This document shows positions 53,327-62,765 of a DNA stretch of 64,000 nt, in pieces. Each line of letters opens with the position of its first letter. Position 1 is the stretch's first letter. The position numbers and the translations under genes were made by a program. The stretch is from Marinobacterium halophilum. GTDB lineage: Bacteria; Pseudomonadota; Gammaproteobacteria; Pseudomonadales; Balneatricaceae. The notes beneath the pieces are model-generated. The model was not told where the DNA came from, made no database searches, and worked only from the letters and a program-made list of their open reading frames with translations. The DNA is taken from contig NZ_PYGI01000018.1 of assembly GCF_003014615.1 (NCBI RefSeq), positions 1-64,000 on the forward strand, read 5' to 3'.

Positions 53327-54313
53327 ATGTCGGTCAAGGATCTGCTCTCCCAGGACGAGATCGATGCGCTGCTCCATGGCGTTGATGATGGTGACGTCGA
53401 AACCGATGATGACGCGGATGCGGAGTCGGAAGGCGGCATACAGACCTATGACTTGGCCAGTCATGAGCGTATTGTGCGTGGGCGCATGCCCACGCTGGAA
53501 ATGATCAATGAGCGTTTTGCCCGGCATACCCGCATCAGCCTGTTCAATTTGCTGCGTCGCACTGCTGACGTCACCGTAGGCGGCATCCAGGTGATGAAGT
53601 ACGGTGACTACATCCACACCCTGTACGTGCCAACCAGCATGAGTCTGGTCAAGGCGCACCCGTTACGCGGTACGGCACTGTTTATCATGGATGCGCGCCT
53701 GGTATTCCGGCTGGTTGACCAATTCTTTGGTGGCGATGGCCGACATGCCAAAATCGAAGGGCGGGAGTTCACACCGACCGAGACGCGGATCGTACACAAG
53801 ACCTTGCAGCAGTTGTTTCATGACCTTGAAGAGGCCTGGCGTCCGGTGCATCCGTTGAGCTTCGAGCATGTTGGCCACGAAGTGAACCCGGCCATGGCCA
53901 ATGCGGTCAACCCGACTGAGGTAGTGGTGGTCAGTACATTCCAGATCGATCTTGAGGGTGGCACCGGCGAGCTGCATGTCACCATGCCCTATTCGATGCT
54001 GGAGCCGGTGCGTGATCAGTTGCTGTCGGGTGTACAGACTACCGAAGAACAGAAGGATGAACGCTGGCTGGGTGCCTTGCGCCGTGACATCATCATGGCC
54101 ACCCTGGAGCTGGACCTGCGTGTGGCTGAGCGGGAGTTGACCCTGCGTGACATCATGGAGTTCGAGGCGGGTGACATCATCCCGATCGAGCTGTCTGACA
54201 GCCTGCAGCTCAACGCCAATGGCGTACCGCTGTTCAACTGCCAGCTCGGTACCTCGCGTGGCAATATGGCGGTGAAAATCAAGGATATCATCAAGCGACC
54301 GGGTTCCGACTGA
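53327..54313 (+). CDS. fliM: Flagellar motor switch protein FliM
   Basis: The 328-residue protein has the N-terminal CheY-P binding motif (LSQDEIDALLHG) and the middle CheC-like domain (about 60-230), ending with a FliN-like C-terminal domain (about 245-320). FliM is the C-ring switch protein. It follows fliL by ten bases. The length is normal. Confidence 0.97.
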   Translation: MSVKDLLSQDEIDALLHGVDDGDVETDDDADAESEGGIQTYDLASHERIVRGRMPTLEMINERFARHTRISLFNLLRRTADVTVGGIQVMKYGDYIHTLYVPTSMSLVKAHPLRGTALFIMDARLVFRLVDQFFGGDGRHAKIEGREFTPTETRIVHKTLQQLFHDLEEAWRPVHPLSFEHVGHEVNPAMANAVNPTEVVVVSTFQIDLEGGTGELHVTMPYSMLEPVRDQLLSGVQTTEEQKDERWLGALRRDIIMATLELDLRVAERELTLRDIMEFEAGDIIPIELSDSLQLNANGVPLFNCQLGTSRGNMAVKIKDIIKRPGSD

Positions 54314-54335
54314 GCCGGCCTGCGGAGAGAGCAAC

Positions 54336-54785
54336 GTGAGTAACGAAAACAACAACCAGGACCAGCAGGCGATGGCCGATGAGTGGGCCGCCGCACTGGA
54401 AGAGCAGACAGCGGATGCAGGTTTTGACGCCGACTCGCTGCTGAATGATGTACAGGCCCAGTCGGCCAGCGCGGCACAGGGTGTCGAACTGGATGAGCTG
54501 AAGGATGATTCGATACCGGTCTCCGACCCCAAGCTCGATGTGATTCTGGATATTCCGGTGACATTGACCATGGAAGTGGGGGGCACTGAAATTGCGATCC
54601 GCAACCTGCTGCAGTTGAGCCAGGGCTCGGTGATCGAGCTTGACCGGGTGGCGGGTGAGCCATTGGATGTAAAGGTAAACGGCACCTTGATCGCTCATGG
54701 TGAGGTGGTGGTCGTCAATGACCGCTACGGCATCCGACTGACGGATGTTATCAGCCCGCAGGAACGCATCCGGCGGTTGAAATGA
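54336..54785 (+). CDS. fliN: Flagellar motor switch protein FliN
   Basis: The 149-residue protein has an acidic N-terminal tail (about 1-55) and the C-terminal SpoA domain (about 65-149: LDVILDIPVTLTMEVGGTEI, LLQLSQGSVIELDRVAGEPL). It forms the base of the C ring. The start is a GTG at 54336 with a GGAGAG site. The end overlaps the fliO start by four bases (ATGA). Confidence 0.97.
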   Translation: MSNENNNQDQQAMADEWAAALEEQTADAGFDADSLLNDVQAQSASAAQGVELDELKDDSIPVSDPKLDVILDIPVTLTMEVGGTEIAIRNLLQLSQGSVIELDRVAGEPLDVKVNGTLIAHGEVVVVNDRYGIRLTDVISPQERIRRLK

Positions 54786-55198
54786 AGTGGCTGAGTAGCG
54801 CCCTGCTGCTGCCGTTGATGGCGCATGCAGGTGAAATACCGGTCGCTCCACGCGCCGAAATGCCTGATCCATTGTCCTGGGGCAGTTTGCTGCAATTGGG
54901 GCTGGGACTGGCGCTGGTTGTCGGCCTGATTTTACTGCTGGGCTGGCTGGTGCGACGGGTCAATGGCGCCTCGGCATCCGGCCAGGGCATGAAAGTGCTG
55001 GCGGCCCTGCCGTTGGGGCAGCGTGAGCGGGCGGTCCTGGTGCAGGTGGGGCAGGAGCAGCTGTTGCTGGGAGTCGCTCCCGGTCGGGTCAGCTTGCTGA
55101 AGCACTTTGATGCACCGGTGGTGGACTCCGAGGCCGTGCGTGGCAGCATGTTTGCCGAGCGTCTGCAGCAGGCGATCGGGCGCGGAGGTCCGCAGTGA
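54782..55198 (+). CDS. fliO: Flagellar biosynthesis protein FliO
   Basis: The 138-residue membrane protein has an N-terminal signal-like segment, one clear membrane segment (about 40-62: [20 protein letters not shown]) and a cytoplasmic tail ([20 protein letters not shown]). FliO helps FliP assemble in the export gate. Translation is coupled to both fliN and fliP by overlaps. Confidence 0.93.
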   Translation: MKWLSSALLLPLMAHAGEIPVAPRAEMPDPLSWGSLLQLGLGLALVVGLILLLGWLVRRVNGASASGQGMKVLAALPLGQRERAVLVQVGQEQLLLGVAPGRVSLLKHFDAPVVDSEAVRGSMFAERLQQAIGRGGPQ

Positions 55199-55935
55199 GG
55201 TTGATGGCTCTGCTTGCGCTTCTACTGTTTCCTGTTGCGCCATTGCTGGCTGCGGATACCGGTATTCCGGCGGTGACGCTGGTCACCGGCGAAGACGGCA
55301 CAACCAATTACAGCGTCACTATTCAGATACTGGCGCTGATGACATTGATGACGTTCCTGCCGGCGATGCTGATGATGATGACGTCGTTCGCCCGCATTAT
55401 TATCGTCTTTGCCATTTTGCGTCAGGCACTCGGCCTGCAGCAGACGCCGTCCAATCAGATTGTTATCGGTCTGTCCCTGTTTCTGACCCTGTTCATCATG
55501 TCGCCGGTACTGGACGAGGTCAATGCCCGTGCCGTGCAGCCCTATATTGCTGAAGAGATGACCCCGCTGGAGGCGTTCAAGGCCGCGGGAGAGCCGTTCC
55601 ACGACTTCATGTTGCGGCAAACGCGGGAAAGCGATTTGAATCTGTTCATGCGCATTTCCAATACGCCACCCATCGAACGCGCAGAGGAACTTCCCTTTAC
55701 TATACTGATCCCGGCATTCGTGATCAGTGAACTGAAAACGGCGTTCCAGATCGGTTTCATGCTGTTCATTCCATTTCTGGTGATCGACCTGGTGGTGGCC
55801 AGTGTGTTGATGGCGATGGGTATGATGATGCTGTCGCCGGTGATCATTTCGTTGCCGTTCAAAATTATGCTGTTCGTGCTGGTGGATGGTTGGGCAATGG
55901 TGGTCGGCATGCTGGCGGCCAGCTTCGGCATTTAG
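55195..55935 (+). CDS. fliP: Flagellar export gate protein FliP
   Basis: The 246-residue inner-membrane protein has a signal peptide ([14 protein letters not shown]), four membrane segments and the motifs [20 protein letters not shown] and [13 protein letters not shown]. It is the main pore subunit of the type III export gate. The start is a GTG overlapping the fliO stop, with a GGAGGT site; an ATG at 55204 is possible. Confidence 0.96.
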   Translation: MRLMALLALLLFPVAPLLAADTGIPAVTLVTGEDGTTNYSVTIQILALMTLMTFLPAMLMMMTSFARIIIVFAILRQALGLQQTPSNQIVIGLSLFLTLFIMSPVLDEVNARAVQPYIAEEMTPLEAFKAAGEPFHDFMLRQTRESDLNLFMRISNTPPIERAEELPFTILIPAFVISELKTAFQIGFMLFIPFLVIDLVVASVLMAMGMMMLSPVIISLPFKIMLFVLVDGWAMVVGMLAASFGI

Positions 55936-55943
55936 GAGGGTAG

Positions 55944-56213
55944 ATGGATCCGGGATTAACGCTCGACCTCTTTGGCCAGGCACTGTGGCTGGTGGTGATC
56001 ATTGTTGCCGTAATTGTGGGACCGGCACTGGCGGTTGGCCTGATCATTTCCGTATTTCAGGCCGCAACCCAGATCAACGAGCAGACGTTGAGCTTTCTGC
56101 CGCGTCTGATTGTGACCTTGCTGGCGCTCATGTGGGCCGGGCCCTGGATCGTGACCAAAATTTCGGATCTCTTCAATTTCCTGTTCCTCAATATCCCGCG
56201 TTTGATCTCATAG
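55944..56213 (+). CDS. fliQ: Flagellar export gate protein FliQ
   Basis: This 89-residue protein has two membrane helices and the conserved segments VGLIISVFQAATQINEQTLS and FLPRLIVTLLALMWAGPWIV. FliQ is part of the FliP5Q4R1 export gate. An AGGAGGG site precedes the ATG. Confidence 0.97.
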   Translation: MDPGLTLDLFGQALWLVVIIVAVIVGPALAVGLIISVFQAATQINEQTLSFLPRLIVTLLALMWAGPWIVTKISDLFNFLFLNIPRLIS

Positions 56214-56220
56214 GCTGGTC

Positions 56221-57009
56221 ATGGAACTGAGCCTGCTGCAGATTGAACACTGGGTAAACGGCTTTCTTTGGCCGTTGTTTCGCGTGATGTCCTTTTTCAT
56301 GGCGATGCCGATCATCGGAACCCAGATGTTGCCGGTGCGACTGCGTTTGGGGTTGGCACTTGCGGTTACGGTACTGCTGGTGCCGGTGTTGCCGCCGATG
56401 CCCGAGTTTGATGCCTTGTCATTGAAGAACTGGATCGTGGTGGCGCAGCAGGTGCTGATTGGCAGTCTGCTCGGCTTTTCCGCCAATATCCTGCTGCAGA
56501 GTTTTGTCGTCGGCGGGCAGCTGATGGCGATGCAGATGGGTCTTGGCTTCGCCTCCATGACGGACCCGGCCAACGGTGTCAGTGTGGTGATCGTGGCACA
56601 GATCTACCTGATGCTGGTGATGCTGCTGTTTCTGGGGATGGATGGTCATTTGGTCCTGATCGAGATTCTGGCGCAGAGTTTTCATGTGTTGCCGGTCGGG
56701 GCCGGCAGTGTCAGTCAGGCCACGCTTTGGCATATGGCCCTGTCGGGCGGCTGGCTGTTCATGGCGGCCCTGCTGATGGCGCTGCCGGCGGTGACCGCGT
56801 TGCTGGTGATCAACTTTGCTTTTGGCATCATGACCAAGGCGGCACCCCAGCTGAACATCTTTGCCATCGGGTTTCCGTTTACCATGCTGATGGGGATCGT
56901 GATCGTTTGGCTCAGTTTGTCCGGTTTTTTCAGCCACTATCAGGTGTTTGCTGCCGAGGCGCTGGGTAATATCGCCGGTTTGCTGACAGTGGAGGGGCCG
57001 GGTGGCTGA
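56221..57009 (+). CDS. fliR: Flagellar export gate protein FliR
   Basis: The 262-residue polytopic protein has six membrane segments and the motifs MQMGLGFASMTDPANGVS and KAAPQLNIFAIGFPFTMLMG. FliR completes the gate complex. It begins seven bases after fliQ, and its end overlaps the flhB start by eight bases. Confidence 0.96.
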   Translation: MELSLLQIEHWVNGFLWPLFRVMSFFMAMPIIGTQMLPVRLRLGLALAVTVLLVPVLPPMPEFDALSLKNWIVVAQQVLIGSLLGFSANILLQSFVVGGQLMAMQMGLGFASMTDPANGVSVVIVAQIYLMLVMLLFLGMDGHLVLIEILAQSFHVLPVGAGSVSQATLWHMALSGGWLFMAALLMALPAVTALLVINFAFGIMTKAAPQLNIFAIGFPFTMLMGIVIVWLSLSGFFSHYQVFAAEALGNIAGLLTVEGPGG

Positions 57010-58147
57010 AGAAACGGGTCAGGAAAAAACCGAAGAGCCCACGAGCAAGCGTCTCAATGACGCACGCGAAAAGGGCGATATCCCCCGGTCACGTGAGCTG
57101 TCGGCGACGGTCCTGTTGCTGGCTGCTGCCGCCTCGGCCATCCTTTTTGGCAGCACCGTGGCCAGTACGATGCTGGGGATCATGGTCGACAACTTTGCCC
57201 TCGATCGGCGTGATATCTTTGATCCGGCACGGATGTTCAGTCATCTGGGAGAGGCTCTATATGCCGGTTTCTTCAGTCTCTGGGGGTTCTATCTGCTGAC
57301 ATTGCTGGCTGCACTGCTCAGTCCGATTGCGCTGGGAGGGTGGAATTTCAGTGGTCAGGCGGTTCAGCCCAAGGGCAGTCGGCTCAACCCGCTGAGCGGA
57401 CTGAAGCGGATGTTTTCGCTTAAGGCGTTGATCGAGCTGGCCAAGGCGTTGGCCAAGTTTTTGCTGGTTGGCTCCTTTGCCATCATGGTGTTGTGGCTGG
57501 ATCGCCCCGACCTGGAGGCGTTGGCTCATGAGGCCGTCGAATCGGCGATTGCGCACTCGTTGCAAATCCTGGGCTGGTCCTTTCTGGTGATGAGTCTGTC
57601 ATTGATCATCATCTCGCTTATTGATGTGCCGTTTCAGCTGTATGACTACAACAAGAAGCTGAAAATGACGCTGCAGGAGGTCAAGGACGAGATGAAGAAC
57701 ACCGAGGGCAAGCCCGAGGTGAAGGGGCGTATCCGTCAGCTGCAGCGGGAAATTTCCCAACGTAAAATGATGTCGGCGGTACCTGAAGCCGATGTGGTTA
57801 TTACCAACCCGACCCACTATGCGGTGGCGCTCAAATATGATCAGCAGGGCGGGGGCGCGCCGCGCGTGGTGGCCAAGGGCGCTGACTTTGTTGCCCTCAA
57901 GATCCGTGAGATCGCTCAGGCACATGATGTGCCGCTGCTGTCGGCTCCTCCCCTGGCGCGTGCGTTGTATCATGCGGCTGAAATCGATGACGAGATTCCA
58001 GCCGGTTTGTACCAGTCGGTTGCGCAGGTATTGGCCTATGTCTATCAGCTCAAGCGTTATCGGCAGCGCCTTGAAGAGGCTCCGGCCCCGCTCAAGGATG
58101 ATGATCTGGATATCCCCGAGGAATTCCGTCAAGATCCACCGGATTAA
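57002..58147 (+). CDS. flhB: Flagellar export switch protein FlhB
   Basis: The 381-residue protein has four membrane segments (about 25-215) and a cytoplasmic domain with the self-cleavage motif NPTH starting at residue 269, the same position as in Salmonella. Cleavage there, with FliK, switches export from rod/hook to filament proteins. The start is a GTG inside the end of fliR. The sigma-54 promoter for flhA starts right after the stop. Confidence 0.97.
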   Translation: MAEETGQEKTEEPTSKRLNDAREKGDIPRSRELSATVLLLAAAASAILFGSTVASTMLGIMVDNFALDRRDIFDPARMFSHLGEALYAGFFSLWGFYLLTLLAALLSPIALGGWNFSGQAVQPKGSRLNPLSGLKRMFSLKALIELAKALAKFLLVGSFAIMVLWLDRPDLEALAHEAVESAIAHSLQILGWSFLVMSLSLIIISLIDVPFQLYDYNKKLKMTLQEVKDEMKNTEGKPEVKGRIRQLQREISQRKMMSAVPEADVVITNPTHYAVALKYDQQGGGAPRVVAKGADFVALKIREIAQAHDVPLLSAPPLARALYHAAEIDDEIPAGLYQSVAQVLAYVYQLKRYRQRLEEAPAPLKDDDLDIPEEFRQDPPD

Positions 58148-58148
58148 T

Positions 58149-58164
58149 TGGCGGGCTTCTTGCA
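58149..58164 (+). promoter_or_regulatory. Sigma-54 promoter of flhA
   Basis: TGGCGG, five bases, TTGCA has exact -24/-12 spacing and begins one base after the flhB stop. Predicted start near 58176, giving a leader of about 114 bases, much longer than for flgB or flgF. Confidence 0.82.
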
Positions 58165-58189
58165 TGCTTTATATTTAGGCGCGTGTAAT

Positions 58190-58202
58190 TGTCAAAAAAA
58201 CA
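58190..58202. repeat. 13-bp inverted repeat, left arm (flhA leader)
   Basis: TGTCAAAAAAACA is an exact reverse complement of TGTTTTTTTGACA at 58264-58276, with 61 bases between. The arms contain GTCA-type FleQ half-sites and lie downstream of the sigma-54 start. Confidence 0.6.
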
Positions 58203-58263
58203 TCAGCTACGCCGTTTTTACTATTGATCCCCACATTTTTAAGCGGGTCATTCCCATATTTAT

Positions 58264-58276
58264 TGTTTTTTTGACA
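58264..58276. repeat. 13-bp inverted repeat, right arm (flhA leader)
   Basis: TGTTTTTTTGACA pairs exactly with the left arm and lies five bases before the GGAGGGAG ribosome site of flhA. Alternatives are an RNA stem or paired FleQ binding sites. Confidence 0.6.
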
Positions 58277-58289
58277 CCTTGGAGGGAGC

Positions 58290-60398
58290 GTGGAGCGCGA
58301 AGTCATCCTGAATAATGTTCGTGGCCTGACACAGGGGAACGTGGGCATTCCCCTGTTGCTGCTGGTTATTCTGGCCATGGTTACTTTGCCCATGCCACCC
58401 TTCCTGCTCGACGTTTTCTTCACGTTCAATATCGCGCTGTCGATTGTAGTGCTTCTGGTCAGTATCTACGCCCTGCGGCCGCTGGATTTTGCTGTATTCC
58501 CGACGATTCTATTGACGGCAACGCTGTTGCGGCTGGCGTTGAACGTTGCCTCGACACGCGTGGTGTTGCTCTTTGGTCATGAAGGGGGCGATGCGGCCGG
58601 TAAGGTCATCGAGGCGTTCGGCGACGTTGTAGTGGGTGGCAACTACGTGGTCGGTATCGTTGTGTTCATGATCCTGGTGATCATCAACTTTGTGGTCGTG
58701 ACCAAGGGTGCCGGGCGTATTTCCGAAGTCAGCGCCCGCTTCACGCTGGATGCGATGCCGGGTAAGCAGATGGCCATTGATGCTGACCTTAATGCCGGCC
58801 TGATCAATCAGGACGAGGCACGCGATCGGCGTCGCGAAGTCACGCAGGAGGCGGATTTCTACGGCTCCATGGACGGTGCATCCAAGTTCGTGCGCGGTGA
58901 TGCCGTGGCCGGCATCATGATTCTGGTGATCAACCTGCTGGGTGGCCTGGGTATCGGCATGGTGCAGCATGACCTGAGCTTCAGCCTGGCGCTGGAATAC
59001 TATTCCCTGCTGACCATTGGTGATGGTCTGGTCGCACAGATTCCGTCGCTATTGCTGTCGACGGCGGCAGCAGTCATGGTGACCCGTGCGAACTCATCTG
59101 AAGCGATGGGGGCGCAGGTATTTCGCCAGATGTTTGCCGCGCCGCGTGCACTGAGCGTGGCAGCTGTCATACTGTTTGTGATGGGCATTGTGCCGGGTAT
59201 GCCGCATGTGGCATTCATTAGCCTGGCGCTGTGTGCCGGTGGTGCTGCCTGGTGGATCCACCGTGAAGAGCAGCGCAAGGTTGCAGTGGCGGCAGAACAG
59301 GCCGATGCTGCAGCGGAGCCTGAAACCAGGCCCAGCGAAGATAATCGCGAGCTGGGCTGGGATGATGTGATGCCAGTGGACATGATCGGCCTGGAAGTGG
59401 GCTATCGCCTTATTCCGATGGTCGACAAGATGCAGGGCGGTCAACTGTTGGGGCGGATCAAGGGGGTGCGCAAGAAACTATCCCAGGATCTGGGCTTTCT
59501 GGTGCCGTCGGTGCATATTCGCGACAACCTTGACCTGTTGCCCGGAGCATATCGCATTACCCTGATGGGGGTGATTGCCGGTGAAGCGGAAATCTATCCG
59601 GATCGGGAATTGGCAATCAACCCGGGGCAGGTATTCGGGGATCTGAACGGGATTAACGTCAGGGACCCGGCCTTTGGTCTGGAAGCGGTCTGGATCGAGA
59701 AGAACCACAAGGAACATGCGCAGACACTGGGTTACACCGTCGTCGATGCCAGTACTGTGGTTGCCACGCACATCAATCAGGTGTTGCAGATGCACGCGCA
59801 TGAACTGCTTGGTCATGAGGAAGTGCAGCAGTTGCTGGACCTTCTGACCAAGTCTTCACCGAAACTGGTGGAGGAGTTGGTACCGAAGAAATTGTCGATC
59901 AGTGCGCTGTTGAAGGTATTGCAGAATCTGCTGATGGAGCAGGTGCCGCTGAAGGACTTCCGTTCCATCGCCGAAGCGTTGGCCGAAGCGGTGCAACGTA
60001 CGCAGGACCCACTGGCGCTAACGGCAGCGGTTCGGGTGGCAATTTCACGTCTGATTGTACAGACCATCAATGGTTCCGAAGCGGAACTGGCGGTGATTAC
60101 CCTGGAGCCGTCGCTGGAACAGATGCTGCTGGGGTCCATGCAGCAGGGGCAGGCGGATGCCGGTCTGGCACTGGAGCCGGGTATGGCCGAGCGTCTGCAG
60201 CGTTCATTGGCAGACGCGGCTCAGCGTCAGGAGATGGCCGGCAAACCGTCGGTATTACTGGTTGCTGCGCCAGTGCGGCCATTGATGGCGAAATTTGTCC
60301 GTTATGGTGAACACCAGATTCATGTACTCTCCTATCAGGAGATCCCGGAAAACAAGAAAGTCACCATCGTCGCCACAGTTGGTGGGCAAAATGGCTAG
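58290..60398 (+). CDS. flhA: Flagellar export gate protein FlhA
   Basis: The 702-residue export protein has eight membrane segments in the first 330 residues (for example LLLVILAMVTLPMPPFLLDV), the conserved FHIPEP-type stretch (LDAMPGKQMAIDADLNAGLI) and a soluble C-terminal domain that binds chaperone-substrate complexes. The start is GTG at 58290 after a strong GGAGGGAG site. flhF follows after 33 bases. Confidence 0.97.
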   Translation: MEREVILNNVRGLTQGNVGIPLLLLVILAMVTLPMPPFLLDVFFTFNIALSIVVLLVSIYALRPLDFAVFPTILLTATLLRLALNVASTRVVLLFGHEGGDAAGKVIEAFGDVVVGGNYVVGIVVFMILVIINFVVVTKGAGRISEVSARFTLDAMPGKQMAIDADLNAGLINQDEARDRRREVTQEADFYGSMDGASKFVRGDAVAGIMILVINLLGGLGIGMVQHDLSFSLALEYYSLLTIGDGLVAQIPSLLLSTAAAVMVTRANSSEAMGAQVFRQMFAAPRALSVAAVILFVMGIVPGMPHVAFISLALCAGGAAWWIHREEQRKVAVAAEQADAAAEPETRPSEDNRELGWDDVMPVDMIGLEVGYRLIPMVDKMQGGQLLGRIKGVRKKLSQDLGFLVPSVHIRDNLDLLPGAYRITLMGVIAGEAEIYPDRELAINPGQVFGDLNGINVRDPAFGLEAVWIEKNHKEHAQTLGYTVVDASTVVATHINQVLQMHAHELLGHEEVQQLLDLLTKSSPKLVEELVPKKLSISALLKVLQNLLMEQVPLKDFRSIAEALAEAVQRTQDPLALTAAVRVAISRLIVQTINGSEAELAVITLEPSLEQMLLGSMQQGQADAGLALEPGMAERLQRSLADAAQRQEMAGKPSVLLVAAPVRPLMAKFVRYGEHQIHVLSYQEIPENKKVTIVATVGGQNG

Positions 60399-60431
60399 GG
60401 TTTGGCGACAGGCGGCCGATAAGGGAAGGAT

Positions 60432-61919
60432 ATGAAAGTAAAACGTATCTTTGCACCGGATATGCGTCAGGCCATGCGTCGGGTTCGAGAAGAGATCGGA
60501 CCGGATGCGGTGATCATCTCCAACCACCGGGTAGCCGGTGGTGTTGAAGTTGTCGCGGCGCGTGAGGATGAATATGAGGCGGCCCAGGCCGAGCTCAAGC
60601 GTAGCCGTGCCGCGCGTGCACCGACAGAGCGCCGGGAAGAGCAGATTCGTATCCTGACGGGCGCGCATTCGCACCAGTCTGAACAGGCCAGCCGTAATGC
60701 GGCGCTGGAAGAAGAACTGAACAAGACGCGGGCACGCATTGCCGAGGCCAGTCAGCGCATGGCTGAGCCCGAGGTGCGAGCAGATCGCAACGTCAATCGA
60801 CAAATCAACGATGAAGATGACGAGGATTTGCGCTCCATTCTTGAGTCGTTGAAGGCGCGTAATCGTCGCCGCGATGCGAGAGCGCCGGAGACCTCCTCCG
60901 TACCCGAAATTGACCCTCCCCGCGCACCGCGATCACCGCCACGGCGAGAACCGGCGTTTCAGCCGGAGCCGCTGCCGATCGAGGAAGATCCGGCACTGCG
61001 CAGCATGCAGCAGGAGATTCAGGAGCTGCGTCAGATGTTGCAGCAGAGCAGTGTGCGAGAACCGGTCGTTGCTCGGCCGGCTGCGCCGGTAGAGCCTGCA
61101 GCGCGTCATGTTCAGGTTGCGCGCCACTTGCAGCAGCTGGGGTTGGGCTCGTCGCTGGTGCGTCAACTGATGAGCGGCGTCGAGCCTGAACTGGCGTCTG
61201 ACAAAGCCTGGCGTAATGCACTGGCACGGCTGGCTGACGCTCTGCCGGTCCTGGGTGAAGAGTTGGTCGAGCGTGGCGGCATGATCGTGTTTGTAGGTCC
61301 TACCGGGGTTGGCAAAACGACAACGATCGGCAAGTTGGCAGCCCGTCATGTATTACAACATGGCAGCTCCAGCGTTGCTCTGGTCACCACCGACTGCTTC
61401 CGTATCGCTGCACATGAACAGCTGAAAACCTTCGGGCGTATTCTTGATGTACCCGTACGTGTCGTCGATGAGACTCATAGCCTGGAAGAGGTGTTGCAAA
61501 GTCTCAGAAACAAGCGGCTGGTGCTGATCGATACGGCCGGTATGAATGCGTCGGACCCGCAAGGGCAGTTGCAGATGCAAATGTTGTCCGGGGTCACGCT
61601 CAGATTGAAAAAACTGCTGGTACTATCATGCTCCAGTCAGCTGCAGTTGATGCGCAATGCGTATGACAACTACTCCGAGCTGGGGTTGCAGGGGTGTGTG
61701 TTGAGCAAAACGGACGAGTCCGGCAGTCTGGGCGAGGCGCTGACGCTGGTGGTCGAAAAGCAATTGCCGATCGCCTACGTCACTGATGGGCAGAAAATAC
61801 CTGATGATATCGGTATTGCCCAACGCAATGATTTGGTCAGCCGTACCGTTGTCATCGCTCAGCGCAGTGCGCAGCAATCGGATGACGGGTTTGACGACTC
61901 GACATTCCGGACGGGCTAA
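60432..61919 (+). CDS. flhF: Polar flagellar placement GTPase FlhF
   Basis: The 495-residue SRP-type GTPase has a basic/acidic N-terminal B domain (about 1-210), an N domain and a G domain with P-loop VFVGPTGVGKTTTIG (about residues 278-292), TTDCFRIAAHEQL and LIDTAGM. FlhF sets the flagellum at the pole. It is followed closely by fleN, its counterpart, as in other polar flagellates. Confidence 0.96.
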   Translation: MKVKRIFAPDMRQAMRRVREEIGPDAVIISNHRVAGGVEVVAAREDEYEAAQAELKRSRAARAPTERREEQIRILTGAHSHQSEQASRNAALEEELNKTRARIAEASQRMAEPEVRADRNVNRQINDEDDEDLRSILESLKARNRRRDARAPETSSVPEIDPPRAPRSPPRREPAFQPEPLPIEEDPALRSMQQEIQELRQMLQQSSVREPVVARPAAPVEPAARHVQVARHLQQLGLGSSLVRQLMSGVEPELASDKAWRNALARLADALPVLGEELVERGGMIVFVGPTGVGKTTTIGKLAARHVLQHGSSSVALVTTDCFRIAAHEQLKTFGRILDVPVRVVDETHSLEEVLQSLRNKRLVLIDTAGMNASDPQGQLQMQMLSGVTLRLKKLLVLSCSSQLQLMRNAYDNYSELGLQGCVLSKTDESGSLGEALTLVVEKQLPIAYVTDGQKIPDDIGIAQRNDLVSRTVVIAQRSAQQSDDGFDDSTFRTG

Positions 61920-61929
61920 GGAGTAGTTG

Positions 61930-62754
61930 ATGAAACAGACCCATCCCGTGAAAGTGATTGCCGTGACCGGTGGCAAGGGCGGTGTCGGTAAAACCAATGT
62001 GTCGGTCAATCTGGCGACCGCACTGGGCGAAATGGGGCGCAGAGTGGTGCTCATGGATGCTGACCTGGGGCTGGCGAATGTCGATGTGATGCTGGGGCTG
62101 CGTGCCAAGCAGAACATCTCCGACGTACTGTCGGGGCAATGCTCATTGCGTGAAGTGATGGTGCCGGCAGGAGACAACTTCTGGATTGTGCCCGCAGCGT
62201 CGGGGACCCAGGAAATGACCGCACTGAGTGCACATGAGCATGCTGAACTGATTCATGCATTCAATGACATCGCCGATGATCTGGACGTATTGGTAATTGA
62301 TACGGCCGCCGGTATTTCCGACTCGGTAGTCAGTTTTGTGCGGGCGGCGCAGGAAGTGCTGGTGGTCGTCTGCGATGAGCCTACATCGATTACCGATGCC
62401 TATGCGCTGATTAAGCTGCTGAACCGGGATTATCATATGACCCGGTTTCGTGTCTTGGCGAACATGGTTCGGACCGATACGGAGGGGCGCAGCATGTTCA
62501 ATAAACTGTTGACGGTTACCGACAGATTTCTTGACGTGACGCTTCAATACGTTGGCTCAATACCTTATGATGAATCGGTTCGCAAAGCCGTACAAAAACA
62601 AAGGGCTGTACTCAAGGCCTTTCCTCAGGAAAGGGCTTCCCTTGCCTTTCGTCAGCTGGCCAACAAGGTTGATGGCTGGCCGGTCAGTTCCAGTCCCAGG
62701 GGGCACCTGGAATTCTTTGTTGAACGGCTCGTGCAAGGCGCGCGCCTACCTTGA
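61930..62754 (+). CDS. fleN: Flagellar number regulator FleN (FlhG)
   Basis: The 274-residue MinD-like ATPase has the deviant Walker A GGKGGVGKTN and the segments LMDADLGLANVDVMLGL and LVIDTAAGISDSVVSF. It limits flagellar number by binding FleQ and acts with FlhF. The ATG at 61930 with AAGGAG upstream is preferred over a TTG three bases before it. Confidence 0.96.
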   Translation: MKQTHPVKVIAVTGGKGGVGKTNVSVNLATALGEMGRRVVLMDADLGLANVDVMLGLRAKQNISDVLSGQCSLREVMVPAGDNFWIVPAASGTQEMTALSAHEHAELIHAFNDIADDLDVLVIDTAAGISDSVVSFVRAAQEVLVVVCDEPTSITDAYALIKLLNRDYHMTRFRVLANMVRTDTEGRSMFNKLLTVTDRFLDVTLQYVGSIPYDESVRKAVQKQRAVLKAFPQERASLAFRQLANKVDGWPVSSSPRGHLEFFVERLVQGARLP

Positions 62755-62765
62755 AAGAAGCGTAT

